From the NCBI GenBank assembly GCA_029339505.1, contig JAQISU010000179.1:9442501-9506500 (forward strand): a DNA stretch of 64,000 nucleotides. The letters run 5' to 3'. Shown in pieces: positions 11,411 to 48,914 of the stretch (the stretch's first letter is position 1; each line of letters opens with the position of its first letter). Both the position numbers and the translations under genes were made by a program. Below the pieces are notes generated by a model. It was given only the letters and a program-made list of their open reading frames with translations, did no database searches and had not been told where the DNA came from. The DNA comes from Unio delphinus. Its lineage: Eukaryota; Mollusca; Bivalvia; Unionida; Unionidae.

Positions 11411-11739
11411 TACTATGGATGTACATAATGCAAGAACTTTATAACAAATTCTTTGCACAGTTTAAAATATTAATATATTCTAATAATAATAATAATTTCA
11501 AAAATAATAACAACAATAATATCGAGACAGATACCAGTCCTTTAACTTTCTGGTTAATAAGACAGTATTTAAATTAAAAAAAAACTGCAATTTTGCATGT
11601 GCATTGATATTGACTAACAAATACTTACTAGTGTCCTTCATTAGTAGTCGTTATGCTTATATGGATATAGAATGTAAATATTGTCCATACATGTATGTGG
11701 CATTGCCAGAATGTCTAGAAAACAAAATAATGAAACTAT

Positions 11740-11995
11740 GTTTGGCCCAAGTAGTTTTCATGAAAATGATCCATGGAAATTTGAGACTCACTAATGTATG
11801 ATCCATTGAAGTCAGTGCCAACATATATTTCATAAGCAAGGGCCAATGGAAATGAAAGACTTGACAAAATACAATTCATAAGAAAAGTGCATTGAAATCT
11901 GAGATATGCTACAGTATATTTCATAAGAAAAGGTACATGAAAATGTGGTATTTGGCAAAGTATATTTCATAAGAAAGGTCGCATGGAAATATGAC
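11740..11995. repeat. Decayed tandem repeat, period about 57-60 bp
   Basis: Units share atatttcataagaaaagg and catggaaat(t/a)tgag, with increasing order toward the right end. Overlapping ORFs on both strands here are artefacts. Confidence 0.65.
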
Positions 11996-13024
11996 ATTTG
12001 CTGAAATCGTTTGCCGAATTATTTATCTGCATGTCATGTATTTCTCTTTTTCATATAGTATCCTTTGGAGAAATTGTACATGTGTTAATATTGTCTCCGA
12101 CGTCAAAAAGATTGTTAAATGGGAGGCGACTGTTCTTCGGAACATATCCCCAAATGAACCTAAATTAGTGAAATAACGCATATAAATGGGTTGGCATACA
12201 GATAAGTAATCTAGAAAATGACATCTTCTAATTACGTAATCCATGTACCCTAGGTTGCGAAACATAATTTGACAAATGATGCTGCGTGTTGGAGACTGCA
12301 AAAATTATCTTGCACACCTTGCACTCACCTCTGACGTCACCAATAAAGAGAAATATGACAGTATTGAATTGTATGCAGTATTGAATTGTATCTTCTTTGT
12401 ATACTAAAATCTCACAATTCTGTTCAAAGGAACCACATACCAGGGGAGTGTGACAAATATATTATATGTTAATTTATAGATTTAATAAACATATCATCCC
12501 TAGCACATTGAAGCAAGAAAAATTATTGAATCGATTCAATTATTGAAATTTTAATGTGGTTTTTCTTCTTCTCTCTCTCTTCTATTTGATGAAAATTATG
12601 GAAGATAATGGTCTTAAATATTTGGTGTCTCGGTAATATTTAGCACAAAAAATATTGCAGTTACTGTCTTTACTAACTCGCACTTGACAAGCTGTTTCCA
12701 ACGATTACAAATATAAATGCGTATTGACAGAAGGCGCATTTCAAAGTTGATAAAGTAGCGCCTGTAAAACAATGTTCACATTTATCTTCGGCTCCTGGTT
12801 GTTTCAAAGTTCACAGTCTCATTGATTTGTATAAATTTAAAGTCGTCTCTAGACAGATTGGAATTCATCTGTACAAGATGTATCCCTACTAGTCTATCCA
12901 CATGCTAAAGAGTTGTATTTGTGTATAAGGCCATTTTGGCTCAACAACAACAATTTCTTTTGGCGCAGTGGATGAATCCGAATTATAAAACATTTAGTTC
13001 CGGTTGATTGGTCAAATCGTTGCG
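11996..13024. other. 3' flank / possible 3' UTR of the LRRC74A-like gene
   Basis: Downstream, on the minus strand, of the stop codon at 13025. I found no canonical AATAAA on the minus strand within this stretch; ATTAAA-like hexamers occur near 12551 and 12481. The transcript end is therefore not placed. Confidence 0.35.
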
Positions 13025-37539
<24,515 letters not shown>

Positions 37540-37588
37540 GATTGAGCTTTGGTTAATCTGGGCCGTTTGTTGTGCTATCTATAGTTCC
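37540..37588 (-). other. 5' UTR part of the first coding exon
   Basis: A tgttttgcag acceptor ends at 37589, so at least one non-coding exon lies further upstream. The 49 nt before the ATG contain an in-frame TAG, which fixes the start codon. The promoter was not located. Confidence 0.6.
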
Positions 37589-38134
37589 CTGCAAAACATG
37601 TATTGTCTACACAGTTATAAAACGATGCATTTAATTTACAATTGTTAAATACAATACGTTTTCTTGATATACGTATGTTCAACTGTTCACATATCGCTAC
37701 CGCAGATTCTCTCCATTTTAACATTTTCACAAGTAAATATTTTATACTTTAGTCTATATACATATTTATTAGATATATCGCAGACTTCAAAGTGCCAAGC
37801 ACGTATTTCTAGCACCTGTTTTGCACTTTGTCAGCTGTACTTATTCCTCGTAACACTTCATATTCTTTATCTTGGTACTGCTGATCTCAGGCAGGTAATA
37901 TTGACTACGATTTTCACCGTGACTTATCGCCGTTCTAGTAATTACTTAATCTGAGTATATCACTAGCATTCAAAAGGTCGAACAAACATTATCTTCATGG
38001 TCACATATGACGTAAATCCTTCCGATTCTTCATTTGAGAGCCAATACCCCTTATAGCAAGCCAGAGTTATCAAAACGCGTACACAGGTTGTAAAACCGTT
38101 CCATGAGTGAAACTGATCCGGATCTTTACAATTC
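37589..38134. other. Upstream region of the LRRC74A-like gene
   Basis: Probably contains an intron or a non-coding first exon, since 37588 is preceded by an acceptor. No TATA box or CpG-rich promoter is evident. Confidence 0.35.
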
Positions 38135-38339
38135 ACAATTAGCTCAGGCGGTAGAGCCTGGGACTCGAGGGTAATGGGATCGATACACAACCCACGGAAA
38201 GAACCATCGACTCACGAGACTGGCAAGCTTTCTCACATAACTACAAGCCGAATCCGAGAGTCAAACCTACGCAAAAAGATGTGAGATGTCAGTGATCCGT
38301 AACGGTGAGCGCTTTAGGTCAATCGGCCATTCGGGGCCC
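38135..38339 (-). mobile_element. Truncated SINE, family B, abutting a tRNA-like head on the other strand
   Basis: 38190-38339 is a minus-strand family B copy (ggggccccgaatggccgat head, gtagttatgtgagaaagctt, gtcgatggttctttccg) cut in its body. At 38138-38195 the plus strand carries ttagctcaggcggtagagcc and gggatcgatac, resembling tRNA boxes A and B. The join may be a composite or a nested insertion. Confidence 0.6.
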
Positions 38340-39560
38340 CGGCATGTAAATGCATCAAAAGAAGAACTACAGTTACCAGTTTATTGTTGGTATTTCGATG
38401 TGACATGTAATGTACTACACTTTTCATGGCCAAGTTGTATGTGTTAACCTTAAGTTTGATATCATTTTGTGAGGCACTGACGCCCAATGAATCACATAAT
38501 TTCTAATATGTTATTGTATCATGAGAGCTATTACTGCTTATGGCGAAATTTAGGTCACCACATCCTATATTTCATGGTTTGCAAACTGGTCATCCCGTCA
38601 TTATTGTAATTCAATATTTCTATCTTACTACGTGACTTTGAAAAACAATAGTTTATATTGAAGTTAACACAATTGATATATTCTTTCAGTATTGATTTAA
38701 CAGCATAATCCAAAGGACGTCATACGATTAACAATAATATATGTCTTTTCAAATAAAAGTTGGCCATGCATTAAAAGTACAATGTCGTTAAAAATATGTT
38801 ATGTTGAAAATTCAAGAAAGAAAACATATCGAATTTAAATAACAATCGTGACTTTTTGGACCCGTTTACACATGTATTCATGTATGTATACATAATAGGT
38901 CGACGAAACACCTGAATGCGCATGCGTCTTCCTATAAATCATGTCTTGGTCCTTTTGTAATGATGCTTATTGAACTATTGATTCATTTATTCATGTATAT
39001 TTTTAATTTATTTACTTGGTTCAAATTAACTAAAATATTGTGCATATTTAAACAGAATTTCTGCTATTTTGCACGCATTTTGCTTCATTCTTTCTTACAC
39101 TCCTGTTTCTAGCTGCGTTCCCAGAACATGCCTGTCATAACGTATGCATCATTGTACAGGGCAACTTTTCTCTACACGTAGAGTGAGTTACAAAATTCAT
39201 TCTCAACGCCGTAATTAGTTTGGAAATCAAATGAAGCAATAAATGCAGCAGCAACAACAAAACCAATACGATGGCAAAAAGAACAATAAATGATGACAAG
39301 TTCCAGAGGTAAAAGACAAGACACCTTTCGTTCTTAGCCCATTACATGGAATCCATTACTGTATCCAATGTCCATGAAAGGATGTATTCCCCATTACAAT
39401 TGGTATTCTTTATATATTTATATTATAATGCTATTTATTTGTATTTTTGAAAATTATGTTAGTATTATGAAGCAGTCTCCTGTAGATTGCAGGGATAACA
39501 CTTTCAGTCCTGTTTTGGTCAATATTTATCATTCTCCGCCCGCCCCCGCCCAACCCAACC

Positions 39561-39565
<5 letters not shown>
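38340..39565. other. Intergenic, nothing recognised
   Basis: AT-rich, no recognised gene or repeat family. Confidence 0.5.

Positions 39566-39611
<46 letters not shown>
39566..39611. repeat. (CT)n microsatellite
   Basis: CT run of about 45 bp, following a C-rich stretch. Confidence 0.95.
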
Positions 39612-39614
<3 letters not shown>

Positions 39615-39649
39615 GTATTAAATGTATGAAATTGAACTGGAGAAATCTA

Positions 39650-39885
39650 AACTGACGTCATATAGTTGACTCTGACATGTTGATACTTAAACACCATATA
39701 ATTGACTGACATATTGATAAATACTGAAAGAAATAAACACTTAATAATTGACTCTGATTTGCTGATACTTAAACATTGAATAATTTACTCTGACAGGTAG
39801 ATAGATAATGAAAAACACGCTTAATAATTGACTCTGACAGGTTGATACTTGAACACTTAATAACTGACTCTCACAGGTTGACGCT
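39650..39885. repeat. Minisatellite, unit about 35-50 bp
   Basis: Five to six diverged units sharing taattgactctgacaggttg and atacttaaacact. Confidence 0.8.
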
Positions 39886-40065
39886 GTTTGCCTGCGAAAT
39901 GTAAGCTGTCATTCTTATTACATTTCCAAAACAGTATGTTTGTTCTGCATAATATTCAAGCTGTTGGAATTGAATGTTGTTCATGTAGTCGTGATTATCT
40001 GCATATTCTGGGGGTGTATACTGTAAAACTCGGAATGTTGCTTCATTTGAAAGACACCTACTTGC

Positions 40066-40318
40066 CGTTGCTGCGCTGAGTGGTTCTAAAGCGCTCACCG
40101 TTACGGATCACTACCATCTCACCTGTCTGCGTGGGTTCGAGACTCTGGCTTAGCCAATGTGGGTATATGAGATAGCTTGCCGGTAGCTTCTCATGGGTCG
40201 GTGGTTCTTTGCGGGGGTTTCCCGGATTCTTCCTCCACCTCTAATACTGGCCTCTATGTATAGCCTATATTGTGCTGAAAAATGGCGTTAAACCCTATAA
40301 CAACAATAACAACAACTT
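40066..40318 (+). mobile_element. SINE, family B
   Basis: gctgagtggttctaaagcgc head, ttacggatcactaccatct, gtgggttcgagactc, tatgagatagcttgccggt, gggtcggtggttctttgcg, and gctgaaaaatggcgttaaac with an acaacaataacaacaac tail. Confidence 0.9.
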
Positions 40319-40319
40319 G

Positions 40320-40774
40320 CAGCTCTCCTATAAATAGGTACGCATAAAGGTATACCAAACGCCTGTCATGAAAGAAATGCATCTTCATGGAATATTCGCT
40401 AACGGTGATATCCGGCATTTAAATAAACAAACAAACAATTACGCCCCCAATTAATTTTGGAATGGTAATTAAAAATTCGATACTTTAATTTAAATAAAAT
40501 TAGTAAAATAATACACACAGTAAAGCCAGAAAATGGCCCGTGACTCAAGGTCAAGATTTAGGTGGTCTTTCTTACTGCATGTTTTTTATTGAGAGGTGAT
40601 TTATGCCTGACAGCCACGAGTAGAATATTACCGTGTGTCTCGTCATTGAATAACCTGTTTTTGAAACCTTCAGAATACTAAGCATTAAAAATGTGAACGG
40701 TTGCTGCAAAATAATCTAACTTCTAACAATTATTTGGAAATTATTTTGAAACAGTCACCATCTTTCTTCTTATT
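40320..40774. other. Intergenic, nothing recognised
   Basis: AT-rich, no recognised feature. Confidence 0.5.
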
Positions 40775-41180
40775 ATCACACTTTTAGACCTATTTTGTCA
40801 CACGTTTAGACACTATTTTATCACACTTTTAGACCTATTTTATCACACTGTTAGACACTATTTTATCACACTTTTAGACACTATTTTATCACACTTTTAG
40901 ACCTATTTACCACACTTTTAGACACTATTTTATCACACTTTTAGAACTATTTTATCACACTTTAGACACTATTTTATCACACTTTTAGACTATTTTATCA
41001 CACTTTTAGACCTATTTTCTCACACTTTAGACATTATTTTATCACACTTTTAGACACTATTTTCTCACACCTTTAGACACTATTTTATCACACTTTAGAC
41101 ACTATTTTATCACACCTTTAGACACTATTTTACCACACTTTAGCCACTATTTTATCACACTTTTAGACACTTATATTTAT
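40775..41180. repeat. 23-bp minisatellite, about 17 copies
   Basis: The unit is close to cacacttttagacactatttt with 1-3 bp length variation. Confidence 0.92.
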
Positions 41181-41689
41181 AACATTCAATTTCTGAAATT
41201 AAATTAATCAGATATTCAGATAGGGAGAGTAGTTTACCATTCTATGCTGAAATAACAAACAAATGTAGAAGGGCACGCACGAAACCCCTTTTCATTTCCA
41301 AATCGACAGATTGATAGACAAACCTATTCTGTCACAGTAGGTATATCACCATTCTATTGATCTCACTTCAACTCTTATTTTAGACACGCACTCGCAATTG
41401 TTTTGGAGAGAAATAGTGTGGTGGGTAGATAGGTTAGCAAAACCGTTAATAGTCCGAAAAGTGACATTTGACGTAGACGTAGAGTCTAGTAAGAAATCAT
41501 ACTTATATTTAAATGATTTGGCCTAAAACTGTTATTCATTCATACATATATTCATATGTGTTTAAAATTCATCAAGTATTTATCAAAGTACGTAAAAATT
41601 TCACACCCTTAACACGTACAATTCTATTTCTTTGCTTCTTTCATTTCTGCTTTCTAATCTTTTTTTTTAACCTCTAAGTATGTTGTAGC
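41181..41689. other. Intergenic, nothing recognised
   Basis: AT-rich sequence between a minisatellite and a SINE. Confidence 0.5.
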
Positions 41690-41938
41690 GAGGCCACGAG
41701 TGGCCGAGTGGTCTAAAGCACTCACCGTTACGGATTACAGCCATCTCACCTCTGTCTACGTGTGTTCGAGACTCGGGCTCGGCCAATGTGGGTATGTGAG
41801 AAAGCTTGCCGGTAGCTTCTCGTGGGTCGGTGGTTCTTTCTGGGGGTTTCCTGGGTTCTTACTCCACCAGTAAATCTGACCGCCATGTATAGCCTATCTT
41901 ATGCTGAAAAATGGCGTTACGCCCTATACAACAACAAT
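41690..41938 (+). mobile_element. SINE, family B
   Basis: gaggccacgagtggccgagt head, ccgttacggattacagcc, gtgttcgagactcgggct, gtgagaaagcttgccggtag, cgtgggtcggtggttctttc, and gctgaaaaatggcgttacgc with an acaacaacaata tail. Confidence 0.9.
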
Positions 41939-44644
41939 AATTATGTTGTTATATCTAGAGTCGCCACATGTAGCTTTCCTTTAAGGAATCATCGACGTAT
42001 TGAATAGTAAAATGTAGCGTTGTAACATTTCAATTTTTTAAAATGTTAAACATGTCCATGCTTATATAACAAATGTTACAAATATTATGTGGTTATCAAA
42101 TGCTTTTTGTGAAATCTTAAAATTAACACTGTCATTGTCAAAATCTGAAATGAAGATGCAGGACAAATATGGACAATCATTGTAATTAATTACTCTAAAA
42201 GTAATATTAGATCTTTTTTTTTTTTATAAAAAAGCTTCATAACAAAAATTATTAGTAAACATATTTTCTTATTTTGTATAGATGGCTTATTTCACAAGTA
42301 CTTTCGAATTAAGTTTACACGTAAGCCAATATGCACATGAAATACTAAACTACAATGGAATTCATCTTAAGTATCATGTCTACTTTCTTAAGGACTCACA
42401 AACGTATTCCTTATTTTCTAGCTTATCACGTGGCAATCCTCAATACAACTGTTACATATGTGAATCTTTATGTTAGGACGTACAATTACGCACAATTATG
42501 TGTCAGAATCAAGCCAGTTGCAAAGAGTATATTCATTCTTGATGCATAAAATATTGATGTATGAAATGTTTGTGTAGCATTTCATTTTATTGTTTTTAAA
42601 ATGCAAAATACAAAATCATGAATCTGTGTCAATTATTGCATATTTTAGCTTAGCATTTACAAAATGTTTTGACACACTTTACAATGTTAACGTTATAAAT
42701 TGAACTGCCATGCACGATTTTAGTCTTATACTAAATTAAACTGCCATTATGGGGTATTCCTTATCGACATGTATGTCCTCTACCTTAACAATGGCCATTT
42801 ATGTGAAAAGAATACAGCCATTTGGTCTTTGTAGTCATGTGTTATGTATAATACAATTGTATTCAATAACCAATCGAATCGATATTTTTAATACATGCTG
42901 GACAGCTTGATTTACTTCAAAGCTGTACATTCCTGAATGAATGAATGAATTAATTGAATAAAAAAATAATTATAATCACGGGTCATTCACGTGTGGATAT
43001 GTGAGGGACAGAAATTGTGTATGCTCATAATTTGAAGATGTTGATGATGACGAGTCATCGTAATCATCATCATGACGTGGACGGCAATGATAATTCCAAT
43101 TCAAGATGGCCTAGTTGTCAATATGAGGTGAAGAAGAAAACGAAGTATTTGAAAGTCCCACGCGTGATCTGAGAACTTGTTTCTAAAACTTAAACAGAAC
43201 TAAACTAGCTGAATCATAAGATATACCGTTATTGAAAACTTTTCACCATCCTCATTTAGTTCAAGGTTTTGTTCATTAACATAAAGACTGTAAGAAGCGT
43301 TTGATAAAAGCACCCAACGCCAATTGGCAAATTAGGTTAGAGTAATGAAGTGAAGGTCAATACATCTGCCTAGGTTAATATACGACTTCATGAGGAGAAA
43401 CAACTTACATCCACAAAACAAACACTATATACAAGAAACTCTTGACTCATAGCTGTTTTGAAAATTCATCAAAATTCATTAAAATTCATTTAAAGAGGTT
43501 AAGTGATAGAAGAAAGGAAGAAAAAGAAACGAAAACTGAAAACACTTTAAAAATGCCTAAACTATCTGTGTATTTTGTATTGTATGACAAAAACCATATG
43601 GTGTATAATGCTGTCTTACCTAATTGTAGCCTTTTCGTTACAGTAAAGATAAAAATTATTTTAGCCACGATTCGGAATTTAACACTAAAACCTTATAGAA
43701 CAGTCGTGTGTCCACTCCATTCCTGAAGCCAAACACGTTTGACTATATTAATTATAGGTCTTATCCAAATATAACCACACGAAATCTCCAATAGAGATTC
43801 GGTTGGGACGGATGATGTACCAGTCATAAGGTCATCACCATTGACTCCATACTTCATCAATATTCATCGACGTTTATCAATAATATGGCTGAGGTCTGTC
43901 GATGAATGATACAATGATATGCCTTAATTTAGATTCGTACGTCCCTTGCACTGATTCGCACCATTGCGTGAAAAAAGCACATTGGCAGTCCGTGCTTATC
44001 GCTGTCAACAACCATTCATATAAAAGAAAACTCCGTCTTGCCTCTATGGATTTACTATCAATATGAAAGAAGGACTTTTCGTATCCCTTTTCGAAATTTA
44101 ATGAGATTTATCATCGGCTTGCAGTCGCGTGTGATTCACGTTTTGTGTGGAAGAAATTTGGGCGGTTTTTATTGCTGGCTTAATTCATACTAAGTAGTAT
44201 TTTCAATGCAAATTTACGACCTCTATTTTACCCACGTAGTCATTTAGTGAACGGCACAGTTTTGTGAAGAATGAGAAGTGACCCTTATCGAATAGCTTCA
44301 TGTTTATTATATTGGTCTCCAATAGGTATTGTTGAAATGCTTCTTTCATCGTTCAATCTATTCATTCATTCTTTGATTTATGCGCTTGTGCATATACTAT
44401 AACCATAGGTTAGTGTATACATAGAAAATGTCTGACATTTCATAAAGATAGGTTGTGTGGTCACGTGGCCGACGTATTTGCGAGATGACTGCATGAAACC
44501 AAACAGTTAAAGCGAGATATCAGAAATAGAACAAACATCGGCTAGCATGTCTCATAACATTAAGGAAATGTCTAGAATTTTCAATCAGTTATGTTTATTG
44601 TATTCTTTAGTCAACGTTATTATTCATTGTATTCATGCCGAGTA
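41939..44644. other. 2.7 kb intergenic, nothing recognised
   Basis: AT-rich with scattered short frames (42282-42549, 43442-43726). None has a recognisable domain or supporting splice context. A short (gaat)n run lies near 42932. Confidence 0.5.
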
Positions 44645-44984
44645 TAACCGCTCCGGTTGCCTAGTGGTTAGAGCGTCCGCCGCGGGAGTGGAAGGTCGTT
44701 GGTTCGATCCCCGGCCGAGTCATACCAAAACTTACAAAAATGGTACTAACAGCTGCCGCGCTTGGCGCGCAGCATTACGAGGTTAGTGTTAGGACTGGTC
44801 GGCCTGCTGTCAGGATAATGTGACAGGATTAGACATGATGCTACATGTCTGCGGCGTGATGCCCCAGTGCAAGACATCACTGTTAACTGCCTCACTGCAG
44901 ACATCGTAGCCATATGACTGAAAATTGGTTACAACTACGTAAAAAGTTACAACTACGTAAAAACCTAAACAAACAAACAAACAT
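44645..44984 (+). mobile_element. Full-length tRNA-derived SINE, family A, with (CAAA)n tail
   Basis: The best family A copy: cgctccggttgcctagtgg and ttagagcgtcc (box A), ggttcgatccccggccgag (box B), then acttacaaaaatggtacta, gttagtgttaggactgg, tgtcaggataatgtgac, tgccccagtgcaagacatc, and atatgactgaaaattgg. It ends with a repeated gttacaactacgtaaaaa and an (AAAC)n tail. About 340 bp. Confidence 0.9.
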
Positions 44985-45119
44985 GCAGAGTATAATAAAT
45001 AACTATAATTCAAAACGTGCTTTATAATCTGCGTCACACACCGCATGTTAATGTACATAATATATTTAAATCTGGTGGATGTAATTAAAGTATGTGGCAA
45101 CATATTTGCGCTATTGTTT

Positions 45120-45510
45120 TGTTTTTCGTTGCTTCAATCAATGACACATTTACGCTTTGGGTTCCATTACTTCAATCTGTGACATATTTACGCTTTGGGT
45201 TCCATTACTTCAATCTGTGACATATTTACGCTTTGGGTTCCATTACTTCAATCTGTGACATATTTATGCTTTGGGTTCCATTACTTCAATCTGTGACATA
45301 TTTACGCTTTGGGTTCCATTACTTCAATCTGTGACATATTTATGCTTTGGGTTCCATTACTTCAATCTGTGACATATTTACGCTTTGGGTTCCATTACTT
45401 CAATCTGTGACATATATTTACGCTTTGGTTTACATTGCTTTATACAGTAATACATTTACGTTTTCATTACTTCAATCAGTGAAACATTTACTCTTTTGGT
45501 TTTCATTACT
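45120..45510. repeat. 38-bp minisatellite, about 9 copies
   Basis: The unit contains gacatatttacgctttgggt and tccattacttcaatctgt. Homogeneous at 45150-45410, diverging toward 45500 and continuing past the MITE to about 45755. Confidence 0.92.
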
Positions 45511-45515
45511 GTAAT

Positions 45516-45670
45516 CAGGCCCGCACCTGGGGGGGGGGGAAGGAGGGGCAACCATGGCACTTGTCAGGGGCCCGAGCTAGATAGGCACATATACGCACAT
45601 ATTTGAAACACGAAAGGGGCCCGAACTCTGTCAGCTGCCTGGGGCCCAGAATTTCCTAGGTGCGGGCCTG
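45516..45670. mobile_element. 155-bp MITE, hAT-like terminal inverted repeats
   Basis: The element starts caggcccgcacct and ends aggtgcgggcctg, a perfect 13-bp terminal inverted repeat. Both sides carry ctgtaat (45509-45515 and 45671-45677), a target-site duplication of at least 7 bp, near the 8 bp usual for hAT. The interior is GC-rich and non-coding, with a G run and two ggggcccga segments. It interrupts the diverged end of the 38-bp array. Confidence 0.8.
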
Positions 45671-45987
45671 CTGTAATCATTGACACATTTGCACTTTGGT
45701 TTACATTGCTGTAATTAGTGATACACTTATGCGTTGGTTTCCATTAAGTCAATCAGTCGGTTGAAGAATACGAAAAGATTAGATCATAAAATGCTGACGG
45801 TTAAACCGGTAAATTCCATATTACATGGATCTACGAAATGTCACATGGTTTATCTTCTTTACTTTATGTCTTATTTTAATATAATTCCTTCTATTTCTTA
45901 CTTTCTTCTTTCTAAAGTCATTAAGGCTCAAATTATTCTTATATACTGTGATGCAAACATGGTAAGTTGCTGATTGCCTGAAAAGTG

Positions 45988-46181
<194 letters not shown>

Positions 46182-46189
46182 CTAATGTA

Positions 46190-47389
46190 GAATTTTGATT
46201 TTTTGAACCATTCATCGCGCATCACGAATCAGAGGGGTTATGCCATGAATGGAATGTAATTACTTTTATTGTGCCTTGATTATATTCTGATGACCAGATA
46301 TTTTCCATTCACTTCGTAATTACATGGGTTTTTCGTTCAAAGTACAAAAGCTGCCATTCATTCCATAGAACCACCGGAAAAATATAAATGTATATTCTAA
46401 GCCCACTGGCCTAACAGGGTCTTGAACTGTACATTATAATGAACAACTGTCATGCACTGAACAATGTATACGCTTTATTTAAACACTCATAAAGCATGTA
46501 CGCGAGTTGACATTTAAATTTTAAAAAATTAAGTGGGCGAGTGGGGGGGGGGGGGCATGTTTTATGTTAGTCCGCTCGGTGATTCCTTCAGATATAATTT
46601 TTAATTTGTGAACCTACCGTGTAATCAAGCTAACTTCAACGTTTTCCGTTGATATAAATCTCAATCATCCACTGTATCTGAAAATTTGCATAGATATAAG
46701 AATATTCGAAAAAGTTAGAAAATAGTATAAAGAAATTTCCAGTTTAATTAACATCAATCTCGACCAGAATACCTTGATTGGAGGGGAGGTGTTGTGGGTG
46801 GGGTGCGTAAACTTTCATAAGAATAGATAGTAGGACATCAGGAAACAGATCATAATTGATAGTTCCGGAGTAGTCCCAGTCTATCTTTAGAACATTTGTT
46901 TCCTGTCTTCTTTTAGTGGTGATATAAGTGTTAGATTTAGGAATTATTGGTATGGATTTGAAGGCAGTTGTTTATTCTTTGGAATATGAGCTTATGGTGT
47001 GATTGTCTGTGTGTGTTTTGGCAACAGTGTACATGCAGTAATAAGGTCACGGTGATGATCCGGAATTGAAATCTGTGTTTCAATGTCCGCTGGTTTATTT
47101 ACAGTACAGTTTCTCACAAAATGCTGGCAAACATATAACAAAGTTTTCACAGTGAAGTCATCTTTGTAGGTATTTTAGATTAGCATACGATCGGTATTGA
47201 TTGTCACAGTGGAAAATTCAGTACTGAGAAACAAATTTAGATAATATGTCATAAAATTAATTGTGATGTATGTCCATAACCGTGTCCATTGGAGACGAAG
47301 TTACTTGCACTACTGGTACGAGTCCATTGTTTATGCTGGAAGAGCACGAGGTGCTTCATTCACACCATGCAAAAAAATGGCTATTCAAA
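46190..47389. other. Intergenic, nothing recognised
   Basis: AT-rich with a G run near 46541-46556. No recognised gene. Confidence 0.5.
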
Positions 47390-47700
47390 TTAAAGATGAC
47401 AGAGCCGTGTATTTTTATTATTGGTCAATCCTTAATAGCTATTAAAATTAAACATGCCATGTCCAGTGTATTCTTATCAGTGGTTAGACCTTAATGGCTA
47501 TTCAAATTAAAGATGACAGATCCAGTGTATTCTGATTCGCAGTCAAGCCTTAATGGCTATTCCAATTAAACATGCCAAGTCCAGTGTATTTTATTAGTGG
47601 TTGGGCCCAAACGGCTATTCAGATTAAAGGTGACAGTCCGGTGTATTATTGATTGTGGTTAAGCCGTAATGATTATTGCAGAAAAGGTGACATAGGCTGG
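47390..47700. repeat. Minisatellite, unit about 60 bp, about 5 diverged copies
   Basis: Units share ggctattcaaattaaa, gatgacag and ccagtgtattcttatcag. Confidence 0.8.
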
Positions 47701-47797
47701 TTGTTGTCATTAATGGATATGCGCTGGTCTTACTGTTCTAGGCAAAGGTGACATGGAGAGGTTTTTCTTGTTAGCGATACCAACAGAAGGACCGTTT

Positions 47798-48052
47798 GTT
47801 TGTTTGTTTTTTATGGTTTAACGCCATTTTTCAGCACAATATATAGGCTATACATGGCGGCCAGTATTAGTGGTGGAGGAAGAAACCGGAAAAACCCCGG
47901 AAAGAACCACCGACCCACGAGAAGCTACTGGCAAGCTTTCTCACTTAACTACATTAGCCGAATCTTAGACTCGAACCCACGCAGACAGAGGTGAGATGGC
48001 AGTGGTCCGTAACGGACAGCGCTTTAGACCACTCGGCCACTCGGGGCCCCTC
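47798..48052 (-). mobile_element. Well-preserved SINE, family B
   Basis: The minus strand carries the full family order from ggggccccgagtggccgagt to gctgaaaaatggcgttaaac, ending in an A-rich tail (on the plus strand ttgtttgtttgttttttatg). Very close to the copy at 34425, so these two are probably the youngest. Confidence 0.9.
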
Positions 48053-48117
48053 AGAAGGACCGTAATAGACGTAAAGGCCAGTAGTTCTTCTATGCAATAA
48101 TACACAACATAAACTGT

Positions 48118-48187
48118 TATTTATTTTATTTTATTTATTAATTAATTAATTAATTAATTAATTAATTTATTTATTTATTTATTTATT
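48118..48187. repeat. (TTAA/TTTA)n microsatellite
   Basis: Run of attaattaatta flanked by tttatttattta. Confidence 0.95.
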
Positions 48188-48899
48188 AGCCGTCCCTCTG
48201 CGTCAGGTTTAATCTCAGACTGAGACAAAATCTTTTTTTTTTAAATCAATCATCCTAGTGTAACTTACTTTGTAGTAGTCACTCGATACTTAATACATTA
48301 GACTGAGATAAACTCTACTCTTTCATTTCATAAAAGGAAATTGTATGGAAGGTAATTAAAGAGTTGCCTTCTCATCTGTGTAGCAGTCTAGCAGGCGGTT
48401 ATATGATATAGATAGGTTTGAAAATTGCGGGGTAGTATTGGCTGAGTTAATAACTTGATGACACTTATTACAACTTTACACAAGGACAAGCGCGATCAAA
48501 GACCACTTTCAAGTGGAATGTTGTATCAATTTTGAACATAGTTTTTCATGTATTTTATTATTTTCAAAACATGAGACAGATTTCACAGTAATAGTCAAGG
48601 TAGTTGTTATTAGTTTGCATTCAAATTGCTATGCTGAATAATCGCAATTAAAATATGGATCTGACATGTGAATGTTTTTCGTCGTTTTCAGTATTTGTTG
48701 GATACATACTGTTAATTTCTGTACAGAAATTAAAATTTCTATATCAAAAGGCCCAAACGGTTTGTTGACCAGATAATAAAGTTAGGCACAAATAGTTTAA
48801 ATTGGACGTTTGTAAAACATGCAATGGCACTATTAGTTGATCAAACATAATTTTCTTCATTAATGACATTATGCGATCTTCTAACTTATTAAACAATAC
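48188..48899. other. Intergenic, nothing recognised
   Basis: AT-rich, no recognised feature. Confidence 0.5.
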
Positions 48900-48914
48900 T
48901 CATTTTTGGTAATA

